Shown here: positions 1 through 11,537 of the stretch, in pieces
How positions within the stretch are numbered: position 1 is the first letter of the stretch
How the letters are laid out: every line of letters begins with the position of its first letter
Assembly (NCBI GenBank): GCA_948567375.1
Contig: OX419755.1
Span: 53,883,001 to 53,947,000, forward strand
Source of the DNA: Lunularia cruciata
Lineage: Eukaryota > Streptophyta > Marchantiopsida > Lunulariales > Lunulariaceae
Direction of reading: 5' to 3'
Length of the DNA: 64,000 nt
Notes under the pieces: model-generated
The model's database searches: none
Told to the model about the DNA's origin: nothing
Seen by the model: only the letters and a program-made list of their open reading frames with translations
Position numbers and translations under genes: made by a program

Positions 1-22
1 GATTGTCTTTCTGGGTTCGAGG

Positions 23-56
23 ATGCATGACAAGCTGCCGTGAACCTCTGAGTTAA
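23..56 (+). promoter_or_regulatory. two short upstream ORFs before the radial spoke start
   Basis: Two overlapping ATGs (23 and 27) open reading frames of 6 and 9 codons that both stop before the main start at 66. If the transcript starts before position 23 they could reduce initiation at the main ATG. An in-frame TAA at 54-56 fixes 66 as the first possible Met of the main frame. No transcription start can be seen, so a regulatory role is inference. Confidence 0.25.
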
Positions 57-65
57 ATCGGCAAG

Positions 66-1718
66 ATGATGTCAACGGAGGAAGCACTGAATTGTCTCAA
101 GCAATCAAGCACGTTAACAGGGGATTCTGTGTTCACCCATCTTTCCGAGCTCTTGCGCCATGTTTTAGCATCCAAACCCCATAACGCTGTGGACATTCTT
201 GAAACGAGCTTTCTTCTAAAGGCAACGCGGTACATCTCCGACGAGAGCACTGGCTTCCTCCGGGAGGGACGGGATCCCAAAGATGTGCAAGCGGTAGCAT
301 CATTCTTGGAATTATTCAGCACAAAGGAAGTCATCGCAGTTCCAGACGACCCAAACGCAGAGAAAGCTAAGAAAGCCAAGGCAGATGCAGAGTCCTCTGC
401 AGGGGATTCAGAGGCAGAGGAAACTGAAGCGGAGACTGAAGAAACTGAAGAAGAAGCCGGAAACGAATTTGAATCCGAAAACTTACTAGCAGACAGTGTT
501 TTCCTGGACGCTGTCGGAATTGGTCTCGGTCGGACTGAAACCCTAATGATCATGCTAGCTCTTAAGAAACTCGGGGATGATCCAATTTTGGGAATTGCCA
601 CTGTACGATTTTTTGGCAAGTTTTTTGGCACTAGAAGCAATTACTACGTGTTTGAGAGTATAGTGAAAGATGAAGGTAGAGCAGAGGAACCTGAGGCGGA
701 AGAAGGAGAGGAGGGAGAAGAGGGGAAACCCAGGGTGGAAAAAGTGCAGCACTTGACATTTCCTCCGCCCTTGAAAGATCATGTACCCATAGAGGAGAAT
801 TCTGGACCGAATGTCAACACTTACTGGGTATGTAATAAACTGGAAGATAAGTGCATCAGATTGCCAAATGTCACCCCGTTGCAGATATCAACTGCCAAGA
901 AATTTAAAAAGTTTTTGACCGGGGACTTAGAGGCTGAAGTAACTGCAATTCCGCCATATCCTGGAGTTGAGAAGAACTTTCTCAGAGCCCAAATTGCACG
1001 CATAAGTGCAGGGACTCAACTGGCACCAGAGGGGTTTTTCTCATCCTCCGGAGGGGGTGAGGACGGAGCAGGTGAGGATCTCACACCCAATGAGGAGTGG
1101 ACCAGGCCTGCAGATTCAGAACTGGGAACTCTTACTGCTTGGGTTCACCGGCAACTATACATCAGGACGACAGGAAGGTGCGCAGACTATGAGAAACCTG
1201 AAGGGGAGGAAGGGGAGGAAGGTGGGGAGGAGGAAGAAAGCGCTACAGAGACGGATCCAGAGGCAACAGACGATGATGAGACGAAAGCAGGAGGGGAAGG
1301 GGAAGAGGAACAGGCTATAGTGCCTGAAGAACCTGAAGAAGTACCAGAAGCTCTTCAGCCAGTGGAGAATGATAAAGGCATTGTTGAAGGGATCAAACCG
1401 TGGTCAATTAGTTTAAGCTCCCAAATACCTAATTTCAAAAATCAAGTCATCTGCTTGAGATCACTCCTGTGGCCAGGCGCTTACGCTTTGACGACTGCTG
1501 CGAAATTCAACAATATATACGTGGGCTGGGGTTTTAAAAACTCTGATTACTTACCACCAATACCCCCTCCTATGCAGAAAGAGAATAAAGCGCAGCTGGT
1601 TGAGAGCACTGAACTGCCCCCTGAGCCTGAGAAAGTCGTTGAAGAGGGTACAGAGGGAGAAGAGGGTACAGAAGGAGAAACTGATGGGGAGGAAACAGCA
1701 GAAGAAAATGAAGAATAA
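66..1718 (+). CDS. RSPH4A: radial spoke head protein (RSP4/RSP6, RSPH4A/6A family)
   Basis: Uninterrupted 550-codon frame with tandem ATGs at 66 and 69 behind an in-frame stop at 54. The protein matches the radial spoke head family of the flagellar axoneme. It has an N-terminal helical region with a NAVDILE-like segment near residue 40, then YWVCN followed by RLPNVTPLQI and KKFKKFLTGDLEA (about 250-290), PPYPGVEKNFLRAQIARIS (about 295-315), AWVHRQLYI, and near the C-terminus LRSLLWPGAYAL and NIYVGWGFKNS. Family members form the spoke head that contacts the central pair and controls dynein. Four Glu-rich stretches (about 115-140, 205-222, 385-430 and the tail) are low complexity and longer than in many animal homologues. 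The whole family domain is intronless. In a plant this protein serves only motile sperm, so expression is probably limited to male gametangia. It converges with the E2 gene downstream. Confidence 0.95.
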   Translation: MMSTEEALNCLKQSSTLTGDSVFTHLSELLRHVLASKPHNAVDILETSFLLKATRYISDESTGFLREGRDPKDVQAVASFLELFSTKEVIAVPDDPNAEKAKKAKADAESSAGDSEAEETEAETEETEEEAGNEFESENLLADSVFLDAVGIGLGRTETLMIMLALKKLGDDPILGIATVRFFGKFFGTRSNYYVFESIVKDEGRAEEPEAEEGEEGEEGKPRVEKVQHLTFPPPLKDHVPIEENSGPNVNTYWVCNKLEDKCIRLPNVTPLQISTAKKFKKFLTGDLEAEVTAIPPYPGVEKNFLRAQIARISAGTQLAPEGFFSSSGGGEDGAGEDLTPNEEWTRPADSELGTLTAWVHRQLYIRTTGRCADYEKPEGEEGEEGGEEEESATETDPEATDDDETKAGGEGEEEQAIVPEEPEEVPEALQPVENDKGIVEGIKPWSISLSSQIPNFKNQVICLRSLLWPGAYALTTAAKFNNIYVGWGFKNSDYLPPIPPPMQKENKAQLVESTELPPEPEKVVEEGTEGEEGTEGETDGEETAEENEE

Positions 1719-3651
1719 ATCTAAGAGGCCAAACCGAGAATGAACAAAGGGTAATGGACAAAGAATTTTTCCTTCTCAAACCTTTATAGCCTACAAACTT
1801 GGTTGATAACAGAAGTTCATCAACACTTCAAGAACCAGTGAAACAGATGACAGAGCAGCTATCTTTCATCACGATTTGTGGAGTGGTCTAGGTGGATGAG
1901 ATATAGAGACTTTCGTCGGTGCTAGTCGAAGTCACTCTTAAGTAAAAGCAAATTTGTTACTCACTCGGCAGAGTGAGCTCTTCATGTGCATAAACACAAA
2001 CTTGTGAACACACCAACCATCTACCACCTGATACAAATGTAAGGAGTCATTTACTGACAAGAGCGTCTTGAACTCCGAGAACATCGCAATACTATCTCGT
2101 TCAACTTGTGGAATGCGCCCATTTCATCCCACTTCAACCAGTTAGTCGCTCACCGTCCTCAACTAAAGTGATTTCTCCCCTCTGTGAAATGCAGAGAGTT
2201 TGTGCGTACAACCTTCAGTGGGCAACCGTTTTGAAATCCAATTTCGGCACTGTAGCTATCGTACAGCCAGCCAGCCGGCTTCCCCACAAATCCCCTGGTT
2301 TTGGAGAATCCGTGCAGGATTTTCAGGATGTGGTGCATTGCACCTTCGGTGTTCGTAAAGCTGCTTAGTATCGACGTTTTCTGGTCATCTCCTGCTGGCA
2401 CATGGGACGATAGCTCTGCCTAATGACTGACGTAGTTATAAAACATGCTGTGGTGTAGACGAGTGACATGATTAGATCGGCAACCGTACAGGAGCGAATT
2501 TTTGCCCTGGTCGCCTTTCCGTGCTCTCCTTTCGGGGCAGATGTGGTGTGTTCGGATCCCCGGACAATATCCACAGTTAAAACCTTAGAGCGACCTGACG
2601 TCAAGGACTTTTCAGACCTTTTTAGTGATGCTAATTTTGGGAACCACAATGACCACACAGAACCTTCCCGATGACTCTCCGTACGAATGGTTCACAATCA
2701 GATCCACGTGCTCGGTATGACATAATTGTTACTCCTCGGACACCTGCAACGGAGCGAAGGACGACCTTATATTGGTGAACCTGGCTAAAACCCTGGGAGA
2801 AGTATGGGGCCTGAGGACTGCATCTATTATTGATCCGTCCGGAAAGTAGTTGAAGGAAGAAGCTCAGACGAGCTGAGTCCCGCTGATGACATGGGCTTAC
2901 GGTCTTCTCTTTCAACATGACATGCAGTTGGATGTAAAACACGATTTGAGCCTCACTCAACCAGTTTTTCTGTTGGGTAACGTACCAGGAAGAGAGAACT
3001 TCATACCTCAGACATACCTTAATATCAGATAAATTCTGATGACCAAGAAGCCTCCTTAATAATGAGGAAACATTCTATCCAAAAGTTCAAAACCCGTTTG
3101 CTTGAGTGAGTTAATCAGAATATTGTGCAAGTTGGTACAATACAATTGTTGATGATGCCCAGAAGGCTAAGTCACAAATCAAAATGGGTGGACTCGCTAC
3201 CTATGCAACTTCGATTAGAAATGCCTGTGATTGGCAGGGATGTAGTACTCCCATAGCTGCTGAGATGGAGGTCAGAACTGCTCCCTTGAATCCACTTCCT
3301 TGCGCATGTTATACTGACGGTATCCAGCAGAATAAACGCTTGTACTGATCCGGTAACAAGGCTACAGATCTCAATAGATTTTTGTTGCACCTTCCTTGAA
3401 TTTACATATATGCAACCAGTAGGTGAAAGATCGGACGCTGAAACTTAGGAGAAAGTCGATCCGAAGCGTGGCATGCCACAGTTGACCGGAGAATACCTCA
3501 AAACAGCCTACAAATCAATCAACAAGCACTGTGTTTAAGTAGCAGCTAAAATTTTGTGAGCACCTGTCAGCAACAATACACTCTCTTCTCATCAAGAAGA
3601 TAGGCTCAGCACTCTCCTCCACGAGACCCGCGTGCGAGATTGTCGATCTCG
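1719..3651. other. convergent intergenic interval
   Basis: This interval lies between the stops of two convergent genes and should hold both 3' UTRs. The largest open frames here (97-109 codons on - at 2365-2658 and 2631-2960) have no recognisable motif and overlap open frames on the other strand. I see no transposon sequence and call no gene. Confidence 0.5.
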
Positions 3652-5775
3652 TCACACTTTGTCGTCATGAAACCACCAACGTGTCTCCTTGGGTGACCTG
3701 CCATTGCGGCAATTCCTTACGTAGCGGTCATTGTCCGGTGGTCTTGCCTGTCACACATACACCATATTAGCCGATGTTTAGCAGCACCGTAGTATTTAGC
3801 GCAGTAAGGGGAAGACGTTACAATCCACTAGTCATAGAACTGCTACTTTGGAAGCCTACGCTCGAGCACTATCGTGAGGGATTCAATGAGCAGTACACAT
3901 ATTATAAAGTGCTAGGAGCCAAGGATTTGTGGTTGTGGCCATGCGATTACCAACAAACTTCCATTTCCATCAAAGAAAAGAATGCAACTTAAGCTGTTTG
4001 TGAGAGCTACCCAGAGGCTAGGAACAATATATGATCATAATCAATCATCTGGAGACTGGTCCTCAAACTCTGACTTGTGACGACTCTCTAACTTCCCTTC
4101 TTTGCACATTTTCGCATAAAGGGAAGAAAGAAACCCACAGACAAACAAACAGAGAACTAATGTTCAGAATGAAATTGATACAACTTTACCTTCTGTGTTG
4201 CACTGGATAACATGGAGAGAATACTGATGCAGATAGAGCTCACTGTCATTGCTGGTGACCAGGAGTCGTATAAGATGTCTGACAAACAAGAGGTGAAGCA
4301 TAATCATTACAATACATCCGGAGAAATGAATGTCGTCACTCTATGCTTTGAGATTGAGCATAAAAGGTTACAGACTGATCAACAAAACTACCTGATAGGT
4401 TTCACACGATAATGACATACGGAAGGCGTAACCTGACAACGCCTGAAACTGAACCATGCTCGTATTGACAAACGACTTCAATCATTTTCCGCACGGAAAT
4501 CCCTAAATACAGGCGGTGATACTGACTTGCCCTCTCACAGAGACTAGGACAGGTGGAAGCTGCAGTTATGAGTCAAACTAATTCCACAGGAAATACAACC
4601 GAAGTTGAAACTAGCAAACATTATCTACTTTCCTTTCGATGATTGCTTACAACTTCGATCAAGCACCTCAATTGTACAACAAAATTATTTAGTGGCTGTA
4701 CAATCCGAAATTTTGAATGACTCATATTAGGATTTGGTGGAACTCCTGTTAAAGTTGTAGGACAAGTTCAGGGGAAAAATTAAGAGGTTATACCGAGACA
4801 TATGTGGCCGTTGCTGTATATGTGCGGATGCAATGGCGGTGACTGGATGAAGATAACCTGAAGATCCCATAGTAACAGTTGACAGGATCAAAACTTGGAA
4901 CGGTCAACTCAAAAGCTTGTGATTCATTATAGTAAACGCTTATTCTTCTCTTTCTAGAAAACATGACCTACTAACTTTACAACTGTTTGCGATGAATCTA
5001 CTAGCACTTGGTAGCCAAGTAAGGCCACCAGCTGGTCTACAGCTCTAGCAACAATCGATGATGATTACAATGCCTTTAATACCAATCTTTGGGAGGAACA
5101 GCCATCAACCTGAGGAGCTTCCATGGGATAATTCTCGGGGAAGTCTACTTGCAACTGATAGAGCTCACTAGAATAGAGCGTGCCAGGCGCTCCATGAACA
5201 TCTATTATCCACCTGCGATAATCTCATTTCCTTGTAAGGTCTTAAATTTCACGGGTCAAAACAGAAGGAAACGACTACAATGACAACTATTTTACGTAAA
5301 GCCAGTGAAAGGCAGAAACTCCACTGCTTTCCGTAAATGCTAAGATACCTTTGTAGGTTGTCTGTAACTCTGTGTTTAAAGCCAGCGGGAGGGTTGATTT
5401 GCCACTCAGACAACTCCTTTTGCAAGCGATTGGCGGCAATCCTACTCAAAGTCTGCACTTTAAAGGGGCCCCAAGAATTGATCATGTAAGATGCTAGTAA
5501 GTGATTTCCATCGCTAAGAAACCAAATAAGATGGGAATTGTCCCCTGAATCATTCCAAATGCAGCCCCGTGCCCCTCAACCTAGAAAGTTTGACAGGGCT
5601 GACTGAAGACTACATCCAAACCCTACAATATTCTGATGACAGACCCCACTGTTAACCTTCTTTTACAAATAAACCTGCAAGAGCATCCCAACACTTTGCT
5701 TTTCTCCCCAACACCTTAACCCCCAGAAGCAAAATTCCAGTTACCGACCTTCTGTGTTGGTGTAGATGTGCTCAT
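3652..5775 (-). CDS. UBE2W: ubiquitin-conjugating enzyme E2, UBE2W / plant UBC15-18 type, six exons
   Basis: I assembled this gene by eye. Exons on -: 5775-5749, 5452-5349, 5212-5110, 4857-4794, 4278-4190 and 3747-3652. All five introns (296, 136, 252, 515 and 442 nt) are GT-AG and the phases fit, giving 160 codons plus a stop. That is within one residue of plant UBC15-18 length. Visible blocks in order: MSTSTPTQK, LQKELSEWQINPPAGF, the DVHGAPGTLY strand, FPENYPMEAPQ, HPHIYSNGHICLDILYDSW with the active-site Cys, ICISILSMLSS, RPPDNDRYV, and the end RWWFHDDKV. HPH in place of the usual E2 HPN motif and the WWFHDD tail are hallmarks of the UBE2W group, which attaches ubiquitin to substrate N-termini. 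No stop or frameshift is seen. The first donor is ambiguous: AAG|GTCGGT as used here, or G|GTAAC three to four bases on paired with a nearby acceptor, which would add a few residues. Confidence 0.93.
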
Positions 5776-6110
5776 TGTTTACTCCACCAATTCCGATCCT
5801 CCTCCTCCTCCCTCTCCTCTGCGCGTCTCCTCCTCTTCCTTCCAGCCTTCCTACACCCTTCTCTGTTCTTCCTCCAAATCCTCTCACTCACAAACACAAT
5901 TTCTCCCTCACAGATCTTCTTCCCTCGTAGACAGATTCTTACCTAGCACCGACCCCAATTCCCTACACACCGTTCCCGTCTCTCTCTTCTCTGCCCAAAC
6001 CAATCCAGGAATTGACGTCAGGGTCAAGGTAAGGCGATGCAAAGACAAGGCAAGTCAAGACAAGACAAGGAGTAGTAGTTATGGAATGATTGATTGCTAG
6101 ATTTCGTTCC
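5776..6110 (-). promoter_or_regulatory. GA-rich 5' leader and promoter-proximal region of the E2 gene
   Basis: On + this stretch is strongly pyrimidine-rich (CTCCTCC and CTCTCT runs, about 5795-6000), so the transcribed strand of the E2 gene is purine-rich immediately upstream of its ATG. Such tracts are common in plant 5' leaders. A 110-codon Ser/Pro-rich open frame on + (5768-6100) overlaps exon 1 and looks like a by-product of the CT bias. No clear TATA box was found. Confidence 0.4.
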
Positions 6111-9100
6111 TGCTGCTTAGAAGATGGCGCCAAACGAAGGTGATCTATAGCTCATCCCATGTCATTCTCATTCTCATGTTTTCTGCCCTCCACCATACCA
6201 TTATCAGGTCATTCACTGAGTCTGCCTCCCACCGCCTCGCCTCAACGAACTACAAGAAGTGGAGGAGTCGATCGCTTAGCGCTTGCTCAGCTTCTGATTA
6301 AAGAATTGCCTCGCAAACAACAGCACAGAAATTAACGTTTACTCTTTTCTCCTCTGTTCTCTATTCTCTCGTTCTCTCTCTCGGAGTCAGGACGAGCCAA
6401 CCATATTACGGTACCGGATATGTGCTTCGCCAAAGGCAGCGTCCGGTATCAATTTACGGAACATTCCCGGAACATATTCCCGGAATCCGTTAATCTGTTT
6501 TTCGCCGGTCACATTCTGGAAAACGATCATTCTTGCATCGAGAAACCAAGGAAGTGTTGTAGAATATGCTTGTAAGATTCTTAGAAGTTGAAAACCCATT
6601 ACCGCCATGTACCATTGGGAATATAACGGCATCCGGCAAAGATTCCCCGATCATTGAGACTCAGCGCGTCTGATGTTCATGTCAATTCTATGAACATGGA
6701 GCAGAAAGAACCGAGAAAAGTACTCCATGTAATTTCTTAAAAGACGATTAAAATGGCGGAGATTACTACTTTTTAGATGTTCAAATGAGCGACTAAGGAG
6801 ACCTTTAGAAGAGTCAACTCTTCTAACGACGTACGCGGTTGGAGGCGCCATTACTTCTTAGCACCAGATTCGGTGTCGCGTTCAACCTGAGTACAGTACA
6901 GGAATGTACTTCTGACTCTTACTCAGGTCGTAAATCTTTTTCCGCGCCAGACTCGGTTTTCGCGATCATTTACGTATACTAGAATGCTACATTCTGAGTT
7001 TTCTTCGTCACGACATTTCTTTCGCTTCCACTTTCAAGATATTCGGTATTGTATACGTGCAGTTATATTTCGGTTTCACTTAAGTCATCCATATCTAATC
7101 TAAGTATCAAATATCAAAAGTTTATCTCTTTTCACTTATTATTATCCTTCTTTTACTCTTGAAATTTTTTTATACGGTGAGAAAAAGTCAGAAATAGTCT
7201 CTCGTCGTCCTCGGTACATGTGCCATGAACTGTATAAAGTAGACGGAGACTCTCGATTTGACTCTTGAAATCGAGTAGAGACACTAAAATATGCGCGCGG
7301 TCAATTAATTTCAAATGTAGTATATATTTGTGTATTATATTTCTGGCATTCGGAAATTATATTGGACTTTATCTCTCAAATAGGAAGGATAGCTTTTCTC
7401 TGTTATGTTAGATTGTGCAAGGAGCTTTGCAGTTGCAAATAACAAAAATTAATAATCTAAATTCTGTTAGTATCATTTCTACATTTTGATCTTCAGAACT
7501 ATAATTAAAATATAAAAATTGTTGATCCTTTGGATTCTAAAAAAACAGATTAAACATAAACAAGGTTCATCGGATTCTCTTGTACTTTAAATATAAAGGA
7601 CGTTGCTATATATCGGACTTATATCAGATTCTATTAATGATATTTAAAAAAAACTTAGCATACAATCTAACTGTAAGAATAAAAAAATATATACTTATCT
7701 TACTTAAAGGCAATCACCTTGTAATACTTACGTTAGGAGGTTAAGATGTTTTTGAGTGCATATCTACGGAAAGTAATTATGTTATATTATTTTGAGGTCA
7801 TTAATATTTTTGAAATAGTAATTAGGTCATAACATTTCATGTTACAGCTTCATTATGTGAAAAACTGCATATCCTTAGATTCATATTTTAAGTTCATATA
7901 ACCTTTTCCACTCATTCTGAATAAGAATTCACCGAATTAATAATTGATAGAGCTAATAATTATAATTTTATCTCAAATGATTTTCTAGATTTTTACTTAT
8001 CTAGTGTGTTTTGTCCTTAATGCTTTATCTATCATTGATTAAAAACTATGATGCAAACTCTTATAATTAAACTAAGTCTCTAGAGACCTATCATTAAAAA
8101 AGTTCTCAACTATTCAAGAGCGTTGAAGAAAACATCTCTCTATTTTCTTGGTTGGAATCTATATTCTTCTCCGATAATTGATTGAATTGCAACTAGGGAG
8201 AGCGTTTGCCATTCTCCAGAACCCTAGAGGCTATTCTGAAGCCAATAACTGAGCTATGAAATACCCATTATAATACATCTACCATACACTATGTATATGG
8301 TAATTTCTTTGTTTATTGATAGTCGGCTAGGAAGGATTTCATGTATAGTAAAGACAGTGTATATCTCTACAGATATTCATCCAATTGAATCAGATAATAC
8401 TGTTGATGCCAAAAAAATTCATTCCCGGAGTGACTCCTAGTGATCTAGGGTATCAAAAAATAGTTAAGATCTTTCACACGATTATTTAGAGCTTATGATC
8501 TTTGAAGACATTATTTCCAAGGTGAAGTTACAATCTCTCCGTTATAAGCATATAGTCCATGTAAACAATCAAATCCCGAATAGAGCATTTTTCAACGCAC
8601 TCTAGTCACTCCAGTTTAGACTTCAGAGATTACAATACAAGGTTTACATGTACCCATAAACTTACTTAATAGATTTTACAAGTAACCGATAACATTTTTA
8701 CGAGAAATGTTCAAGGGATCCAAAAGATTTGTAAATTTTTGATTGGAAAAAGATCGTGACCCATAGCTTTTTACGTGTTTGTAAACGTTTATTATAATAT
8801 TAATCAAAGTATTTCGAATTTTAATTTGCATTCTCTGATTGACATGACACGCTTCACACTCGGAGGTAGGAGTGTTCTTGTCATTTCCTTTCCTCACCTC
8901 TCATCATCCTTCTCACCTATCCTTGACGATGCATGACAACTTGTGAAATTCACTATTTGCAAAATCCAAAGTTGGGAAAGACAAAATTCTTGTGAATTTT
9001 AGAGAGATCGAAAGAGTGGTTGGATTTTGAGAGCGAAGAAATACCACGCACTAGTAATCATTGGCAATTTAGTAGGAAAACTGCAAAATCTAACAAGTGA

Positions 9101-9264
9101 TATACCCTATCGGAGGTAGAAGAGGACAATGTTGATGAGGAGATGAATGAGTGGAGTTTAGATGATTGGAATAAAGATGAAAATGACACCATAGATAGAT
9201 CTGTTACTAAGGTGTGTAAATTTACAAATGGTCAAAGGTATTTGCAACTGAGAGTATTTTGTAC
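6111..9264. other. non-coding, increasingly AT-rich interval with short hairpins
   Basis: No supported gene. The part at 6400-7000 is GC-richer and contains repeated CCCGGAA words (about 6468-6487) and a hairpin: a 9-nt arm at 6885-6893 is matched exactly by 6920-6928. A second small hairpin (CTCGATTT / AAATCGAG) lies near 7250-7275. From about 7300 on the sequence is AT-rich with only short open frames. Confidence 0.4.
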
Positions 9265-10052
9265 TTGTAGTTTCTGAATTTGTTACAAAATATTTCAAAG
9301 ATCTAGATGCAAGAGCATTTAGACAGCTCATGCACATATGGATTTAGACTCATTTCATGCCTTGGTGGATGTTATTAAAATTCATCTAGGTTTTAGAAAA
9401 ATATATAAAAAAAGATCAAAATTCTATTTGGATCCAATAGCACTAACACTCAGTAGATTTGGCCATAACAAGAATGATGCATGGATTATGAGGGTTTGAA
9501 TATATGGAAACCTAGTGTAAGTTCTGCAATTAAATTCACAAATATAGTAATTACAACCATTTTATCCATTCTTGATAAGGAAGTGGGATTGGTCAACAAA
9601 GAGGAGCAAGTAAGGATTTCCTTTATATTTTCATGAAAAGTATTTCCCTTGTGTGTAGGATTAGTAGATGAAACAATGTTCTCCTAAGCACAAAAATTGA
9701 CAATTGATGTATAATTATATTTAGCCAGTCATATTCAATAAATAGTCAAGTCATTTACAATGATAAGAGAGGTATACTACACTTCATAGGAGGTAAGAGT
9801 ATTGAAATGCTTGTATCAAAAGGTTTCCTTTGTAAAGATTTGATAATTATTGCTCTATTGCTCATTGCTCCCACTCACAAATTTTGGTGTATGGCTATCT
9901 ATATAGGAGGTTTGGGTTATTTGCAAGGATGCCATGCTCATATCATGACATAACATGCTTGAAAAAATCTCCTTGGTCAGACATGAATTAATGAGGAGCA
10001 TGCAATTCTTTTGACCATATTTAGGACTTGCTTGGTGCTTCAAATTATATCT
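9265..10052 (+). pseudogene. PIF/Harbinger transposase relic
   Basis: Translation in shifting frames gives the landmarks of the better preserved Harbinger transposase on - at 46504-47731: SEFVTKYFKDLDARAF, then SFHALVDVIKIHLGFRK, LTLSRFGHNKN, a VGLVDE segment corresponding to CVGLVDGTFF, and ARMPCSYHDITCLKKSPW corresponding to FTRMPGSCHDMSCLKKSS. Several stops and frameshifts are present, so no DDE-type transposase could be made. The C-terminal block (ILHNF region) is missing because an LTR begins at about 10053. This is an old relic, on the opposite strand from the second copy. Confidence 0.75.
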
Positions 10053-10736
10053 CATAACATCTAGTGACAGATGTATACTTTATTGGGATATTTAGTTAGG
10101 TATTGTAAGTAGTGGAAGATATTTTTTAAATGGAGTTTAACTAAGCTTCTATATTAGTCATGATTAACTAGAGTTAGTTATAACCAAGATAGAGGTGATT
10201 CTAGTTTAGAGGAAGTTGAAAAGATGAGCACCAATATTTTTTTCTTCTAGTGTATTGAATTTGTATTATTCCTAGATGTTTGGCTTTGAGAACTCTTGGT
10301 TTTATAAACCTATTTGGTTTGGATTTTTCTCTAGTCCAAAGATAATCCATGTGAAGGAATCCTTGACTTAATTGCTGCATCAAGATAAGACGACTTGCTT
10401 AGGGGATTCTTCCTATGAGCTTGCATATTCCTTTAAAATTTAGACTTAATAGAAATTTTTGCCTAGTAATTTGAGTTACTCTAGTAGTTAGTAACTTTTG
10501 TGTATAACTATTTCACAAGTATATAAACTAGGGATGAGAAGATACTCATCAACCTTCATTTGCAACTATTAGTCTCTTATTGAGTTCTCTTGTGAGCAAT
10601 GACTTGAGTCTTGAAGGAGTTTGGAGTTTTAGCCTTGGAAAAGTGATGGAGTTTGATTATTTTCCTTCTTAGTCCATGGTGTGCTCCCTTAATAGCCATC
10701 AAAGGTTCCTCTTGAGTGAGAAACAAGTTAACTCAT
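10053..10736 (+). repeat. OTA-family LTR, old solo-like copy
   Basis: This aligns along its length with the LTRs at 10830-11514 and 23141-23828. Shared words include the ATTAGTCATGATTAACTA region, TTTAGAGGAAGT(T/G)GAAAAGATGAGCA, a TATA-like ACAAGTATATAAACTA near 10517, and the 3' end through the CCATGGTGTG region to AACTCA. It is more diverged than the other copies, with altered termini and no target duplication. It interrupts the Harbinger relic. Only 93 bp separate it from the next LTR of the same family. Confidence 0.75.
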
Positions 10737-10829
10737 AGTACATATTTTCTATGGAATCAAGACATCCTTATTGTATAGCCACAATACTACCATAAGGAAA
10801 TTAATAGAGCTACCATCTACCAGGGGTAC

Positions 10830-11514
10830 TATAACACCTATTTGTGCATGTATGTGTTATTATGATATTTAGTTTGGTATTATAAGTACTTGAGAGATAT
10901 TATTTATATAGAGCTAAAGGATGGTTCTACATTAGTCATAATTAGCTAAAGATAGTCATAGCTAAGATAAAAGGGACCTTACTTTAGAGGAAGTGGAAAA
11001 AATGAGCACCATTATTTTGGTTTCTAGTGTGTTGACTTGGTATTATTCTTAGGTGTTTGGATTTGAGTAAAGAGTTGAGAACTCTTGGGCCCACAAGACT
11101 TTTTGTTGTAGATTCTTCTATAGTCCAAGGATAACCCATATGAAGGAATCCTTGACTTAGTGGTTAGGTCAAGGTAAGATCACATGCTTTGGAGAATATT
11201 CCCATGAGGATATTCCTTTAGCTTTTTGACTATATTTGACTTTTAGCCTAGTAACTTGAGTTACTACAATAATTAGTAAATTTGGTATGTAACTATCTCA
11301 CAAGTATGTAAACTAAGGGTGAGGAGGTACTCATCATCCTTTCATTTGCAATTATTTTCCTCTCATTGAGTTCTCTAGTGAGCAATTTCTTTGGTCTTGG
11401 AGGGTTAGCCTTGGAGGAGTATGATGGAGTTGGGGTTGCTTGCCTTCTTAGTCCATGGTGCGTTACCATAATAGCAATCAGAGGTTCATCCTGAGTGAGA
11501 GATAGGCCGGCTCA
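10830..11514 (+). repeat. 5' LTR of the OTA element
   Basis: About 685 bp, paired with 23141-23828. The 5' end reads TATAACACC where the partner has TGTAACACC, and the 3' end is CCGGCTCA in agreement with the other copies. The TATA-like motif is degenerate here (CAAGTATGTAAAC, near 11297). Confidence 0.88.
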
Positions 11515-11520
11515 TATTTT

Positions 11521-11537
11521 TGGTTCCGTTGCTAGGG
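11521..11537 (+). other. primer-binding site, tRNA-Asp type
   Basis: TGGTTCCGTTGCTAGGG lies 6 nt after the 5' LTR. It differs at a few positions from TGGCGCCGTTGCCGGGG, the complement of the tRNA-Asp 3' end used by Athila/Tat elements. The identification is by resemblance only. Confidence 0.7.

Noticed and set aside
53-640. 195-codon Ser-rich open frame on -
   Set aside because: It is antisense to the radial spoke gene; its composition mirrors the acidic repeats on +.
1006-1320. 104-codon Arg/Lys-rich frame on +
   Set aside because: Alternative frame of the Glu-rich (GAG/GGA) part of the radial spoke gene.
2365-2960. Two minus-strand frames of 97 and 109 codons between the first two genes
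   Set aside because: No motif, mutually overlapping, and within the expected 3' UTR zone.
5768-6100. 110-codon Pro/Ser-rich frame on + resembling a transit peptide
   Set aside because: It overlaps exon 1 of the E2 gene on the other strand and is explained by the CT-rich leader; no downstream exon was found.
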